Shown: positions 24,836 through 32,506 of the stretch, piece by piece
Numbering within the stretch: the first letter of the stretch is position 1
How the letters are laid out: the number at the start of each line of letters is the position of its first letter
From: Natronorubrum halalkaliphilum
Lineage (GTDB): Archaea > Halobacteriota > Halobacteria > Halobacteriales > Natrialbaceae
Assembly: GCF_009834785.1 (NCBI RefSeq)
Contig: NZ_WUYX01000041.1
Span: 1 to 64,000 of the forward strand
Direction: 5' to 3'
DNA length: 64,000 nucleotides
Notes under the pieces: generated by a model
The model's input: only the letters and a program-made list of their open reading frames with translations
Told to the model about the DNA's origin: nothing
Database searches by the model: none
Made by a program: the position numbers and the translations under genes

Positions 24836-27490
24836 ATGACAGAGGCGACGGGTATCGTCGGGGAGTTCTTCTCGCTCAAGGAAGAGACCGACGCCGACGT
24901 GCTGACGATGCAGTGTGGTGACTTCTACGAGTTCTTCGGCGAGGACGCCGAACTCGTCAGCGACGAACTCGACCTGAAAGTCTCTCAGAAATCCTCTCAC
25001 GGGTCGTCGTATCCGATGGCCGGTGTGCCGATCGACGATCTCACGCCCTATCTCAAGGCCCTAGTCGAGCGCGGCTACCGCGTCGCCGTCGCCGACCAGT
25101 ACGAAACCGACTCCGGTCACGCACGCGAGATCGTCCGCGTCGTGACGCCCGGCACGCTGCTCGAGACGACCGACGCGGACGCACAGTACCTCGCGGCCGT
25201 CGTCGACGGCTCGAGTACGGCCGGTAGGGACGGCTACGGCCTCGCGTTCGCCGACGTGACGACCGGCCGCTTTCTGGTCGCCGAAGCCGACGACGCCGCC
25301 GACGCGCTGACGGAACTCTACCGGTTCGATCCCGTCGAGGTGTTACCCGGCCCCGAGGCTCGAGGGGACGACGATCTGCTGGGTCAGGTTCGGGAACGGA
25401 TCGACGCCGCACTCACGCTCCACGAGACGGAGCGCTTCGCGCCGAAACGCGCCGCTCACGCCGTCCGAGAGCAGTTCGGCGAGGAGACCGTCGACCGACT
25501 CTCGGTCGGCGATCCCGCCATCGCGGCCGCCGGCGCGATTCTCGACTATGTCGAGGAAACCGGCACGGGCGTTCTCGCCTCGATGACCCGCATTCAGGCC
25601 CACCACGGCGACGACCACGTCACGCTCGACGCGACCACCCAGCGCAACCTCGAGTTGACCGAGACGATGCAGGGCGATCGGAAGGGATCGCTCTTCGCGA
25701 CGATCGACCACACCGAGACCAGCGCCGGCGGCCGCCTGCTGAAGGAGTGGCTGCAGCGTCCGCGGCGGTCGCTCGAGGCCCTCGAACGCCGACAGGAGAG
25801 CGTCGCGGCGCTGTCGTCGGCGGCGCTGGCCCGGGACGAACTGCAGGACGCCCTGGACGAGGCGTACGATCTGGCGCGGCTGGCGTCGAAGGCGACCCAC
25901 GGAAGCGCGGACGCGCGGGACTTGCTGGCCCTCCAGAACACGCTCGGCGTGCTTCCGGAACTCGCCGACGCGATCGCCAACGATCCCGATCTCGCCGACT
26001 CGCCGCTGACCGAAATCGTCGACCGGCCGGATCGAGAGGCCGCAGCGAGCCTGCGGGAGACCCTCGAGGAAGCCATCGCCGACGATCCGCCGTCGACGGT
26101 CACCCAGGGAGAACTTCTCCAGTACGGCTACGACGACGAGTTAGACGAGGTGATCGACCGCCACGAAGCGGTCAAACGGTGGCTCGATAGCCTGGCCGAC
26201 CGCGAGAAGAGCCAGTATGGCCTGAGTCACGTGACCGTCGACCGGAACAAGACCGACGGCTACTACGTTCAGGTCGGCAAGTCGGCCGCTGATGGGGTGC
26301 CGGATCACTACGAAGAGATCAAGACGCTGAAAAATTCCAAGCGCTTTACGACCGACGAGTTGGAGACGAAAGAGCGCGAAATCCTTCGGCTCGAGGAGCA
26401 ACGCGGCGACCTCGAGTACGAACTCTTCGAGGAGCTACGCCAAGAAGTGGCGGCGAACGCCGAACTGCTCCAGGACGTCGGCCGCACGCTGGCGACGATC
26501 GATGCGCTCGCGAGTCTGGCGACCCACGCCGCCGAGAACCGATGGGTTCAGCCCGGACTGCACCGCGAGGACCGTCTCGTACTCGAGCAGGGTCGTCACC
26601 CGGTCGTCGAGCAGACGACGGAGTTCGTGCCCAACGACGTGCGGATGGACGAGGACCGCGGCTTTCTGGTCGTCACCGGCCCTAACATGTCCGGGAAGTC
26701 GACGTACATGCGACAGGTCGCCTGTATCGTCTTGCTCGCACAGGTCGGCAGCTTCGTTCCCGCCAAGGAGGCCGAAATCGGGCTCGTGGACGGGATTTTC
26801 ACCCGCGTCGGCGCGCTCGACGAACTCGCGCAGGGCCGGTCGACGTTCATGGTCGAGATGAGCGAACTCTCGAACATCCTCCACACCGCGACCGACGAGT
26901 CGCTGGTCATCCTGGACGAGGTCGGCCGCGGAACCGCGACGTACGACGGAATTTCGATAGCCTGGGCCGCGACGGAGTACCTGCACAACGAGGTGCAAGC
27001 GAAGACGCTCTTTGCGACTCACTACCACGAACTGACCGGCCTCGCGGAAAAACTGCCTCGCGTCGCCAACGTCCACGTCGCCGCGGATGAACGAGACGGC
27101 GATGTCACGTTCCTTCGGACGGTCCGAGACGGCCCGACCGACCGCTCGTATGGAATTCACGTCGCCGATCTGGCGGGGGTTCCGGACCCCGTCGTCGACC
27201 GCTCGAGGGACGTCTTAGAGCGCCTGCGCGAGGAGAAGGCTATCGAAGCCAAAGGCGGCTCCTCGAACGAGCCCGTTCAGACGGTGTTCGACGTCTCGAG
27301 CGGCCAGTTCCGCGGCCCGGCCAACGCCGACGGCGGCGAACCCGCCGAGGAGGAAAACGGCGAAACCGTCGATGCCGACGCCAAGGCCGTCCTCGACGAT
27401 CTGGAGAGCCTCGACGTCAACACGACGCCGCCGATCGAACTCGTCTCGAAGGTTCAGGCGTTACAGCAGCGACTCGAGGACACCGAATAA
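24836..27490 (+). CDS. mutS: DNA mismatch repair protein MutS
   Basis: 884 residues, full length for MutS1. The mismatch-reading Phe-x-Glu is present as Phe30-Tyr31-Glu32 in CGDFYEFF. The connector, lever and clamp follow, and the C-terminal ATPase has the Walker A loop TGPNMSGKSTYMRQ (near 614-627), Walker B VILDEVGRGTATYDG and the H-loop ATHYHELT. This is the mismatch-recognition class and not MutS2 or MutS5. MutL is encoded 7.7 kb away on the same strand. A GTTTTTGCGG box at about 24804-24813 lies 28 bases before ATG 24836, supporting this start over GTG 24815. Acidic inserts near the C-terminus are haloarchaeal. Confidence 0.96.
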   Translation: MTEATGIVGEFFSLKEETDADVLTMQCGDFYEFFGEDAELVSDELDLKVSQKSSHGSSYPMAGVPIDDLTPYLKALVERGYRVAVADQYETDSGHAREIVRVVTPGTLLETTDADAQYLAAVVDGSSTAGRDGYGLAFADVTTGRFLVAEADDAADALTELYRFDPVEVLPGPEARGDDDLLGQVRERIDAALTLHETERFAPKRAAHAVREQFGEETVDRLSVGDPAIAAAGAILDYVEETGTGVLASMTRIQAHHGDDHVTLDATTQRNLELTETMQGDRKGSLFATIDHTETSAGGRLLKEWLQRPRRSLEALERRQESVAALSSAALARDELQDALDEAYDLARLASKATHGSADARDLLALQNTLGVLPELADAIANDPDLADSPLTEIVDRPDREAAASLRETLEEAIADDPPSTVTQGELLQYGYDDELDEVIDRHEAVKRWLDSLADREKSQYGLSHVTVDRNKTDGYYVQVGKSAADGVPDHYEEIKTLKNSKRFTTDELETKEREILRLEEQRGDLEYELFEELRQEVAANAELLQDVGRTLATIDALASLATHAAENRWVQPGLHREDRLVLEQGRHPVVEQTTEFVPNDVRMDEDRGFLVVTGPNMSGKSTYMRQVACIVLLAQVGSFVPAKEAEIGLVDGIFTRVGALDELAQGRSTFMVEMSELSNILHTATDESLVILDEVGRGTATYDGISIAWAATEYLHNEVQAKTLFATHYHELTGLAEKLPRVANVHVAADERDGDVTFLRTVRDGPTDRSYGIHVADLAGVPDPVVDRSRDVLERLREEKAIEAKGGSSNEPVQTVFDVSSGQFRGPANADGGEPAEEENGETVDADAKAVLDDLESLDVNTTPPIELVSKVQALQQRLEDTE

Positions 27491-27530
27491 CTGCTGGTCC
27501 GATGTACCAGCGTCAGCTTTCGCGACGACA

Positions 27531-28826
27531 TCAGTCACCCGGTGCGGGCTCCTCTACCACGGTCCGCGTCGTGTGAGCCCGCTTGGCCGTGACGACGAAG
27601 CCGAACGTCGCGACCACGATGAATCCGGCGGCGAGGAAAAAGCCGGCCTCGGTGGTGACGAAATCCATCGTCGTGCCGATGAGTACCGGTCCAGCTACTT
27701 GTCCGAATTTCCAGGAGAGTGACCGCAACGACATCGCGCTCGCGACCGAGTCGTACCGTTCTCCCTCGTCGACGAACAGCGACATACTGGCGGGGAGACG
27801 GATGGAGTCCGCGATGCCGAGCAGCGAGTAGGCGGCAAAAAGCGCGAAGAACGCGCCACCAAGCACCTGGGTGTCGCCGAGGAACGATACTTCGATCGGA
27901 TCGATCCGCCCCTCGGCGTAGGCCGCCAACGGGATCGCGGCGGTGCCGATTCCGTACAGGATGGCTCCGCCGGCGACGAAGTAGTGCTCTCGTCCGTAGC
28001 TGTCGGTGAGGTTGCCGACGAGTCCCTGCGTGAGCGCCTTCGTGAGCTTGCCGCCGGCCATGATCCAGCCGATGGCGAACGCCGAGATGCCGAACGTCGT
28101 TCGCGCGTAGATGGGGAGAAAGATGATCACCGCCATCTTGCCGAAGCTGAACATGAACCGAAAGCCGACCAGCGCTCGGAGCATGGGAAGCCCGAGAAGC
28201 GATCGGAACGTCTCTACGCCGCCTGCTTCGTCGGGATCCTTCCGTCCGCCGGGGTTGTCACGGAGGAAGGCGAACACGAGAACGAAGGTTCCGAGCGTAA
28301 CCATCGAAAGGACGACGTACGTCGTGGAGAACCCGTACGCGTACAGGAGATAGCCCCCGACCAGATCACCGGCTAGCGAGGAGATCGATGCGAACTGGTT
28401 GTAGGACCCGAGCCACCGGCCCTGTTGGTCGTCGGGGCTGATTTCCCCGATAATCGTCGCGCCGGTGATCCAGAGGACGCTGGCTCCAAGCCCCTGGAGC
28501 ATCCGGATGAGCACGACGTGGGCGGCGTTGTTCACGAGCATGAAGCCGACGAAAACGGCGATGTTGATCAGAAATCCGACGAGCAGATACCGCTTGGCGT
28601 TCCCGGTGTCGACTTTCCGTCCGAGAGGCAACACGATGAGTAACTGCACGACCGCGAAGGCGGTCCCGAACAGGCCCTCGACGAACCCCGTCGTTCCGAA
28701 GAGGTCGGCGTACAGTGCCAGCGCGATTAGAATTGTCGAATACGCCTGACTTCTGGCGAACGCGGTCCCGGCCAGCGCCGCGAACTCTCGATTCTTCAGG
28801 AGGGCGATAGAGGTGAACCGTGTCAC
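27531..28826 (-). CDS. Major facilitator superfamily transporter
   Basis: 431 residues from GTG 28826, with twelve predicted membrane segments. The loop 2-3 MFS signature is recognisable as VLPLGRKVDTGNAKRY (G-x-x-x-D-x-x-x-x-R/K-x), and helix 4 carries LIRMLQGLGASVLW. The substrate is unknown; the lack of distinctive antiporter motif C in helix 5 leaves drug efflux unproven. The frame is open to a TTG at 28853, but an AT-rich box (CGAGAGATTTTTAG on the minus strand, about 28864-28877) stands near it, so GTG is preferred. It converges with mutS (40 bases) and diverges from the SDR gene. Confidence 0.88.
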   Translation of the reverse strand: MTRFTSIALLKNREFAALAGTAFARSQAYSTILIALALYADLFGTTGFVEGLFGTAFAVVQLLIVLPLGRKVDTGNAKRYLLVGFLINIAVFVGFMLVNNAAHVVLIRMLQGLGASVLWITGATIIGEISPDDQQGRWLGSYNQFASISSLAGDLVGGYLLYAYGFSTTYVVLSMVTLGTFVLVFAFLRDNPGGRKDPDEAGGVETFRSLLGLPMLRALVGFRFMFSFGKMAVIIFLPIYARTTFGISAFAIGWIMAGGKLTKALTQGLVGNLTDSYGREHYFVAGGAILYGIGTAAIPLAAYAEGRIDPIEVSFLGDTQVLGGAFFALFAAYSLLGIADSIRLPASMSLFVDEGERYDSVASAMSLRSLSWKFGQVAGPVLIGTTMDFVTTEAGFFLAAGFIVVATFGFVVTAKRAHTTRTVVEEPAPGD

Positions 28827-28949
28827 TCGACTCGACCTTTCGATTCGAAACAACCAGAGGGGGTCTAAAAATCTCTCGAACTCGCGTCGGAAACGGCGCA
28901 GTCGTCAGCCATCGGTAGAATTTTGAGCGGGGAGAAACTCGTTACCACG

Positions 28950-29747
28950 ATGCACGAACCGGACTTCGACGTTGCTGGACAGACTGCAATCGTCACGGGT
29001 GCCAGCCAGGGAATCGGGAAGGCAATCGCGGAGACGCTCGCCGCGGGCGGCGCGAACGTCGCGATCTGTTCGCGATCGATGGACCGAATCGGTCCGGTCG
29101 CCGAGGGAATCAACGACGCCGCTGTCGACGGCGAGGCGCTCGCGGTCGAATGCAACGTCCGCGAACGCGAGCAGGTCCAGAACCTCGTCGACGAAACCGT
29201 CGAGACGTTCGGCGACGTCGACGTGCTGGTCAACAACGCCGGCGGGGAATTCGTCGCGAACTTCGAGGACATCTCGGCTAACGGCTGGGAAACCATCGTC
29301 GACCTCAACCTGAACAGCACTGTCCACTGCACGCAACTCGCCGGCGAAGTCATGCGCGAGGGCGACGGCGGCGTCATCATCAACCTCTCGTCGGTCAACG
29401 GCCAGCACGCCGCGCCCGGCGAGAGCCACTACGGCGCGTCGAAGGCGGCGATCATCCGGCTGACCGAGACGCTCGCCGTCGAGTGGGCCGATGACGGCAT
29501 CCGCGTCAACTGTATCGCACCGGGCCTCATCCAGACCCCCGGCGTCGCCGAGACGCTTGGCATCGACAGCGAGGCCATGCCGCCCCGCGAGAAAACCGAC
29601 CGGCGTATCGGCCACAGCGAGGAAATCGCCGATATCGTCCAGTTCCTCGTCAGCCCCGCCGCCTCCTTCATGAACGGCGAAACCGTGACGGCGAAGGGCG
29701 TTCCACGGGCGGGGAACTCGATGTCGCAGGATCTGGGCCTCGAGTAA
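28950..29747 (+). CDS. SDR-family oxidoreductase
   Basis: 265 residues. The classical short-chain dehydrogenase layout is complete: NAD(P) loop TGASQGIG (residues 16-23), NNAGG, catalytic Ser in INLSSVNGQ, Tyr161 and Lys165 in HYGASKAA, and the C-terminal G-x-x-V-T/x-x-G (FMNGETVTAKG). In place of the acidic residue that selects NAD the second strand ends ICSRSMDR, which favours NADP(H). The substrate is not predictable; many haloarchaeal relatives are annotated as 3-oxoacyl-ACP reductase or glucose dehydrogenase-like. ATG 28950 was chosen; the frame is open to 28923. Confidence 0.9.
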   Translation: MHEPDFDVAGQTAIVTGASQGIGKAIAETLAAGGANVAICSRSMDRIGPVAEGINDAAVDGEALAVECNVREREQVQNLVDETVETFGDVDVLVNNAGGEFVANFEDISANGWETIVDLNLNSTVHCTQLAGEVMREGDGGVIINLSSVNGQHAAPGESHYGASKAAIIRLTETLAVEWADDGIRVNCIAPGLIQTPGVAETLGIDSEAMPPREKTDRRIGHSEEIADIVQFLVSPAASFMNGETVTAKGVPRAGNSMSQDLGLE

Positions 29748-29773
29748 CGACCTGCCCTCGAACGACCGGGACG

Positions 29774-29785
29774 TTATATTTTATC
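29774..29785 (+). promoter_or_regulatory. TATA box of the lipoprotein gene
   Basis: TTATATTTTATC centred about 30 bases before ATG 29810: a near-ideal archaeal TATA box that predicts a leaderless or nearly leaderless transcript. Confidence 0.6.
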
Positions 29786-29809
29786 AACCATTGTTTCGAA
29801 TAGCGGGGC

Positions 29810-30262
29810 ATGCCCTCCAGACGGACCGTACTCGGTCTCTCGAGCGGTGCGGCGATAGCAACGACTGCCGGCTGTCTGGGAACCGTCCGCGACCGATTTG
29901 AGTCGGACCCCGACGTCCTGTTGGAGCGAATCGTCGTTACGAACCTGACTGAGACGGACCGTTCCGCCGAACTCGCCGTCGTTCGGGACGGCGAGGTCGA
30001 CCTGTGGCAAACGTTCGATATCGAAGGGAAAGCGGGACAGACCGTCGATTCACAGCGAATCCCCATAGACGAACTCGGCGAACCGGTCGAAGCGTACGAA
30101 ATCGGCGCGAACGTTGCAAACGTCGGCACCAGGTGGTTCGATCTCGACGACGCGGTGTCCGAGGCCACGACTGACCGGTGTCAGGAGGCGGACAAGTCGA
30201 TACAATTCTACGTCGAGATTCGATCCGACGAGTGGATCGGATCGATCGTTTTCTGCGAGTGA
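29810..30262 (+). CDS. Small secreted lipoprotein (Tat/lipobox signal)
   Basis: 150 residues. The signal peptide MPSRRTVLGLSSGAAIATTA has the twin-arginine pattern S-R-R-x-x-L-G, and it ends in a lipobox TAGC (Cys near residue 22), so the mature protein should be lipid-anchored on the outside of the membrane. The mature domain is a beta-rich fold with conserved-looking strands such as RIVVTNLTETDRSAELAVVR and ends in a short IVFCE. It belongs to the many haloarchaeal lipoproteins of unknown role. The stop codon TGA (30260-30262) touches the first palindromic element of the window. Confidence 0.8.
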   Translation: MPSRRTVLGLSSGAAIATTAGCLGTVRDRFESDPDVLLERIVVTNLTETDRSAELAVVRDGEVDLWQTFDIEGKAGQTVDSQRIPIDELGEPVEAYEIGANVANVGTRWFDLDDAVSEATTDRCQEADKSIQFYVEIRSDEWIGSIVFCE

Positions 30263-30343
30263 TACGGATTGCTGTAACTATGTACCGCCGATCACCAGGG
30301 ACGTGGTCGGTGATCGGCGGTCATTGACTACAGTAAACCGTAT
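30262..30343. repeat. 82-bp palindromic element, copy A
   Basis: Starts ATACGGATTGCTGTAA and ends TACAGTAAACCGTAT. The whole element is one imperfect palindrome (base i pairs with base 83-i). The inner stem ACCGCCGATCACC (30284-30296) pairs perfectly with 30309-30321 around a 12-base loop. It shares its last base pair position with the lipoprotein stop codon. It is about 95 percent identical to copy B (4 differences, opposite orientation). Confidence 0.9.
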
Positions 30344-30463
30344 GAGTCACGAAGATCGGAATCGACGACCTGCAGTCAATTCACGTCCGATCGCACAGTA
30401 GTCGTGCGATCCGTGACATGAACAGCAGGTACGCTTTTGCGCTTACCGAAAAATCCTCCCGAT

Positions 30464-31360
30464 ATGGATCTTCCCGAGGCACTCTCCGGAATCACCACAC
30501 CCCTCGTGACGCCGTTCGAGGATGGATCAAGCCAAATCGACGAAGACGCCTTCACCGACCTGATTGACCACCTCCTCGAGGCCGGCATCGACGGCGTTTT
30601 CCCCTGCGGAACGACGGGCGAGTTCGCCAGCCTCTCACGCGAGGAACACTCCCGCGTCGTCGAACTCGCGGTCGAACACGTCGACGGCGAGGTACCGGTA
30701 CTCGCCGGTGCAGCAGCAACGAGCGTTCACGACGCAGTCGCCCACGCGGAAACGGCAGCCGAACTCGGCGCCGACGCCGCGGTCCTCACCCCGCCGTACT
30801 TCCACACGGCGAACGCGCCCGAAGGGAACCAACGATTCCTCAAGCAGGTCGCCGATCGCTCTCCGCTGCCGATTCTCCTCTACAACATCCCGGTCTGTAC
30901 CGGTCAACGGATCGAGCCCGAGACGCTCGCGGCCGTCGCGACCCACGAGAACGTGATCGGAATCAAGGACTCGAGCGGCGACCTCGAGTACTTCCTCTCA
31001 GTCCTCCGGAACACGCCCGACGAGTTTCTCATGCTGCAGGGGTACGACGCCTTGCTCGTCCCCGCGCTGCGGATGGGTGCCGACGGCGGCGTGAACGCGC
31101 TCTCGAACGTCGCTCCCGAGGAGTACGCCGAACTGTACGAGACGGCCCACACCGAGCGCGGCGAGGAACTGCAGGATGCCATCGCCCCGCTGTTCGACGC
31201 GTGTGGAAGCTACGGATTCGGGCCGGCGACGAAGACCGCACTCGAGTACCGCGGCGTGATCCCCTCGGACGCGGTTCGGCCGCCGCTGGTCGAGGTGCCC
31301 GAAGACGGCCGGGCAGCGATCGGCGAGAGCGTCGACGGACTAGTCGAGTCAGGAGACTAA
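30464..31360 (+). CDS. DapA-superfamily lyase, second copy in the window
   Basis: 298 residues from ATG 30464. Schiff-base Lys168 in IGIKDSSGDL, Tyr140 in LLYNIPVCTG and the loop PCGTTGEFASLS (residues 47-58) give the complete dihydrodipicolinate synthase/keto-sugar-acid aldolase site. The GTTGE loop is the canonical form, whereas the copy at 14533 has GSSGE. The two differ enough to have separate substrates. A 2-keto-3-deoxygluconate kinase gene lies 5 kb downstream on the same strand, so a KDPG/KDG aldolase role in the semi-phosphorylative Entner-Doudoroff path is a candidate; lysine or proline catabolism are alternatives. Confidence 0.83.
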   Translation: MDLPEALSGITTPLVTPFEDGSSQIDEDAFTDLIDHLLEAGIDGVFPCGTTGEFASLSREEHSRVVELAVEHVDGEVPVLAGAAATSVHDAVAHAETAAELGADAAVLTPPYFHTANAPEGNQRFLKQVADRSPLPILLYNIPVCTGQRIEPETLAAVATHENVIGIKDSSGDLEYFLSVLRNTPDEFLMLQGYDALLVPALRMGADGGVNALSNVAPEEYAELYETAHTERGEELQDAIAPLFDACGSYGFGPATKTALEYRGVIPSDAVRPPLVEVPEDGRAAIGESVDGLVESGD

Positions 31361-31387
31361 TAGGTCCTCGGATCGAACGACGGGGTG

Positions 31388-32380
31388 ATGACCGCCCTCG
31401 AAGGTGATTCGGACGGTGGAATGACTCGCGATCCCGGTTCCGGTTCCGATTCCGATTCCGACCCCGTTCCCCCTCCCGATCCCGCCCCCACCGACACTCT
31501 CGAGCCCGAAACCGGCGTCGACTGGCCCGCCGCACTCGCACTCTATCTCGCGTCCGTCGCAGCCGTGATCGTCGGCGTGATCGGGGTGACAGCCGGCGGC
31601 TCGAGCGACGTGATCATCGGCCTCGTTCCGACCGCGATCACAGGCGGCGTCCTCTGCGGGGCGATCGTCGCCAGAGCGAACCCCGACCTCGCGCTCCGAC
31701 TCGGTGCCTGGCGCTGGCGCACCGTCGCGCTCTGTCTCCCGGCGGTGGCCATCGCGGGCGGCGTCGTCGCCCTCGCGGCGTTCGGTCGCGTTCCGGGGAA
31801 CTGGCACGTCCCGCTCGCTGCTGCCGCACTGATCGGAATCGGACTGTCGGGGCGCCTCCTCGCGCTCGTCGCCCGCGATACGTACGTCGGCGCGGCGATC
31901 GACCGCGAGCGGGCGGCGACCACGACCTGGACGTGGCACCAGTCGGGGACCCACACCGGCATGCTCGGACTCGGGCTGGGGCTGCTCGCGGTCGCGGCGT
32001 TCGTCACCGTTCATCGGGGCCAACCCCCGATCCGAACGCTCTTCGCGGCGTCGCTCTGCGTGGCGTTCGGCTGGGAACCGACCGTCTCGATTCCGAAACC
32101 CGGTGGCGACGCGATCACGCTTTCCCCGTTTCCGGGCATGGCGTACGAACGCGGCGAACTCCGCGCCTACGAGGCCGGCCTCGTCTTCGAACCCAAGCTG
32201 ATCCCGTCCTACCGGCGGTTCGTTCCGTGGGATCGGACTAGCGATCGCCGACTGACCGACGAGCGACTCGTCCTCGAGCGCCGCGTTTGCCCCGATATCC
32301 GCTGTGACCGGTCTCACATCGATGACCCGGAACGCGTTTTCAAAGCCCTCGAACCGGACGGTCTCCAAACCACAGATTAA
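31388..32380 (+). CDS. Membrane protein with acidic low-complexity N-terminus
   Basis: 330 residues. The first 45 residues are a Ser/Asp/Pro-rich linker (GSGSDSDSDPVPPPDPAPTD) encoded by TTCCGA/TTCCGG hexamers. About five membrane segments follow (ALALYLASVAAVIVGVIGV, IIGLVPTAITGGVLCGAIV, TVALCLPAVAIAGGVVALAA, LAAAALIGIGLSG, MLGLGLGLLAVAAF), then a soluble C-terminal domain of about 110 residues resembling a PH-like or 'DUF' sheet (TLSPFPGMAYERGELRAY). The function is unknown. A box CTAATAGG (31357-31364) is 27 bases before ATG 31388. It begins 24 bases after the lyase stop, and may be cotranscribed. Confidence 0.7.
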   Translation: MTALEGDSDGGMTRDPGSGSDSDSDPVPPPDPAPTDTLEPETGVDWPAALALYLASVAAVIVGVIGVTAGGSSDVIIGLVPTAITGGVLCGAIVARANPDLALRLGAWRWRTVALCLPAVAIAGGVVALAAFGRVPGNWHVPLAAAALIGIGLSGRLLALVARDTYVGAAIDRERAATTTWTWHQSGTHTGMLGLGLGLLAVAAFVTVHRGQPPIRTLFAASLCVAFGWEPTVSIPKPGGDAITLSPFPGMAYERGELRAYEAGLVFEPKLIPSYRRFVPWDRTSDRRLTDERLVLERRVCPDIRCDRSHIDDPERVFKALEPDGLQTTD

Positions 32381-32506
32381 CTTCGCTCGAGTGAGACCGA
32401 GAGTCGTGAACCGAACGCACGGACTCGAGGACGCGGGCGAGCGCGACCGACGTCGCTCCTGGCCCCGATCCGATCCTCGATCCGACGTTCACCCGCCCAT
32501 CGAGCT

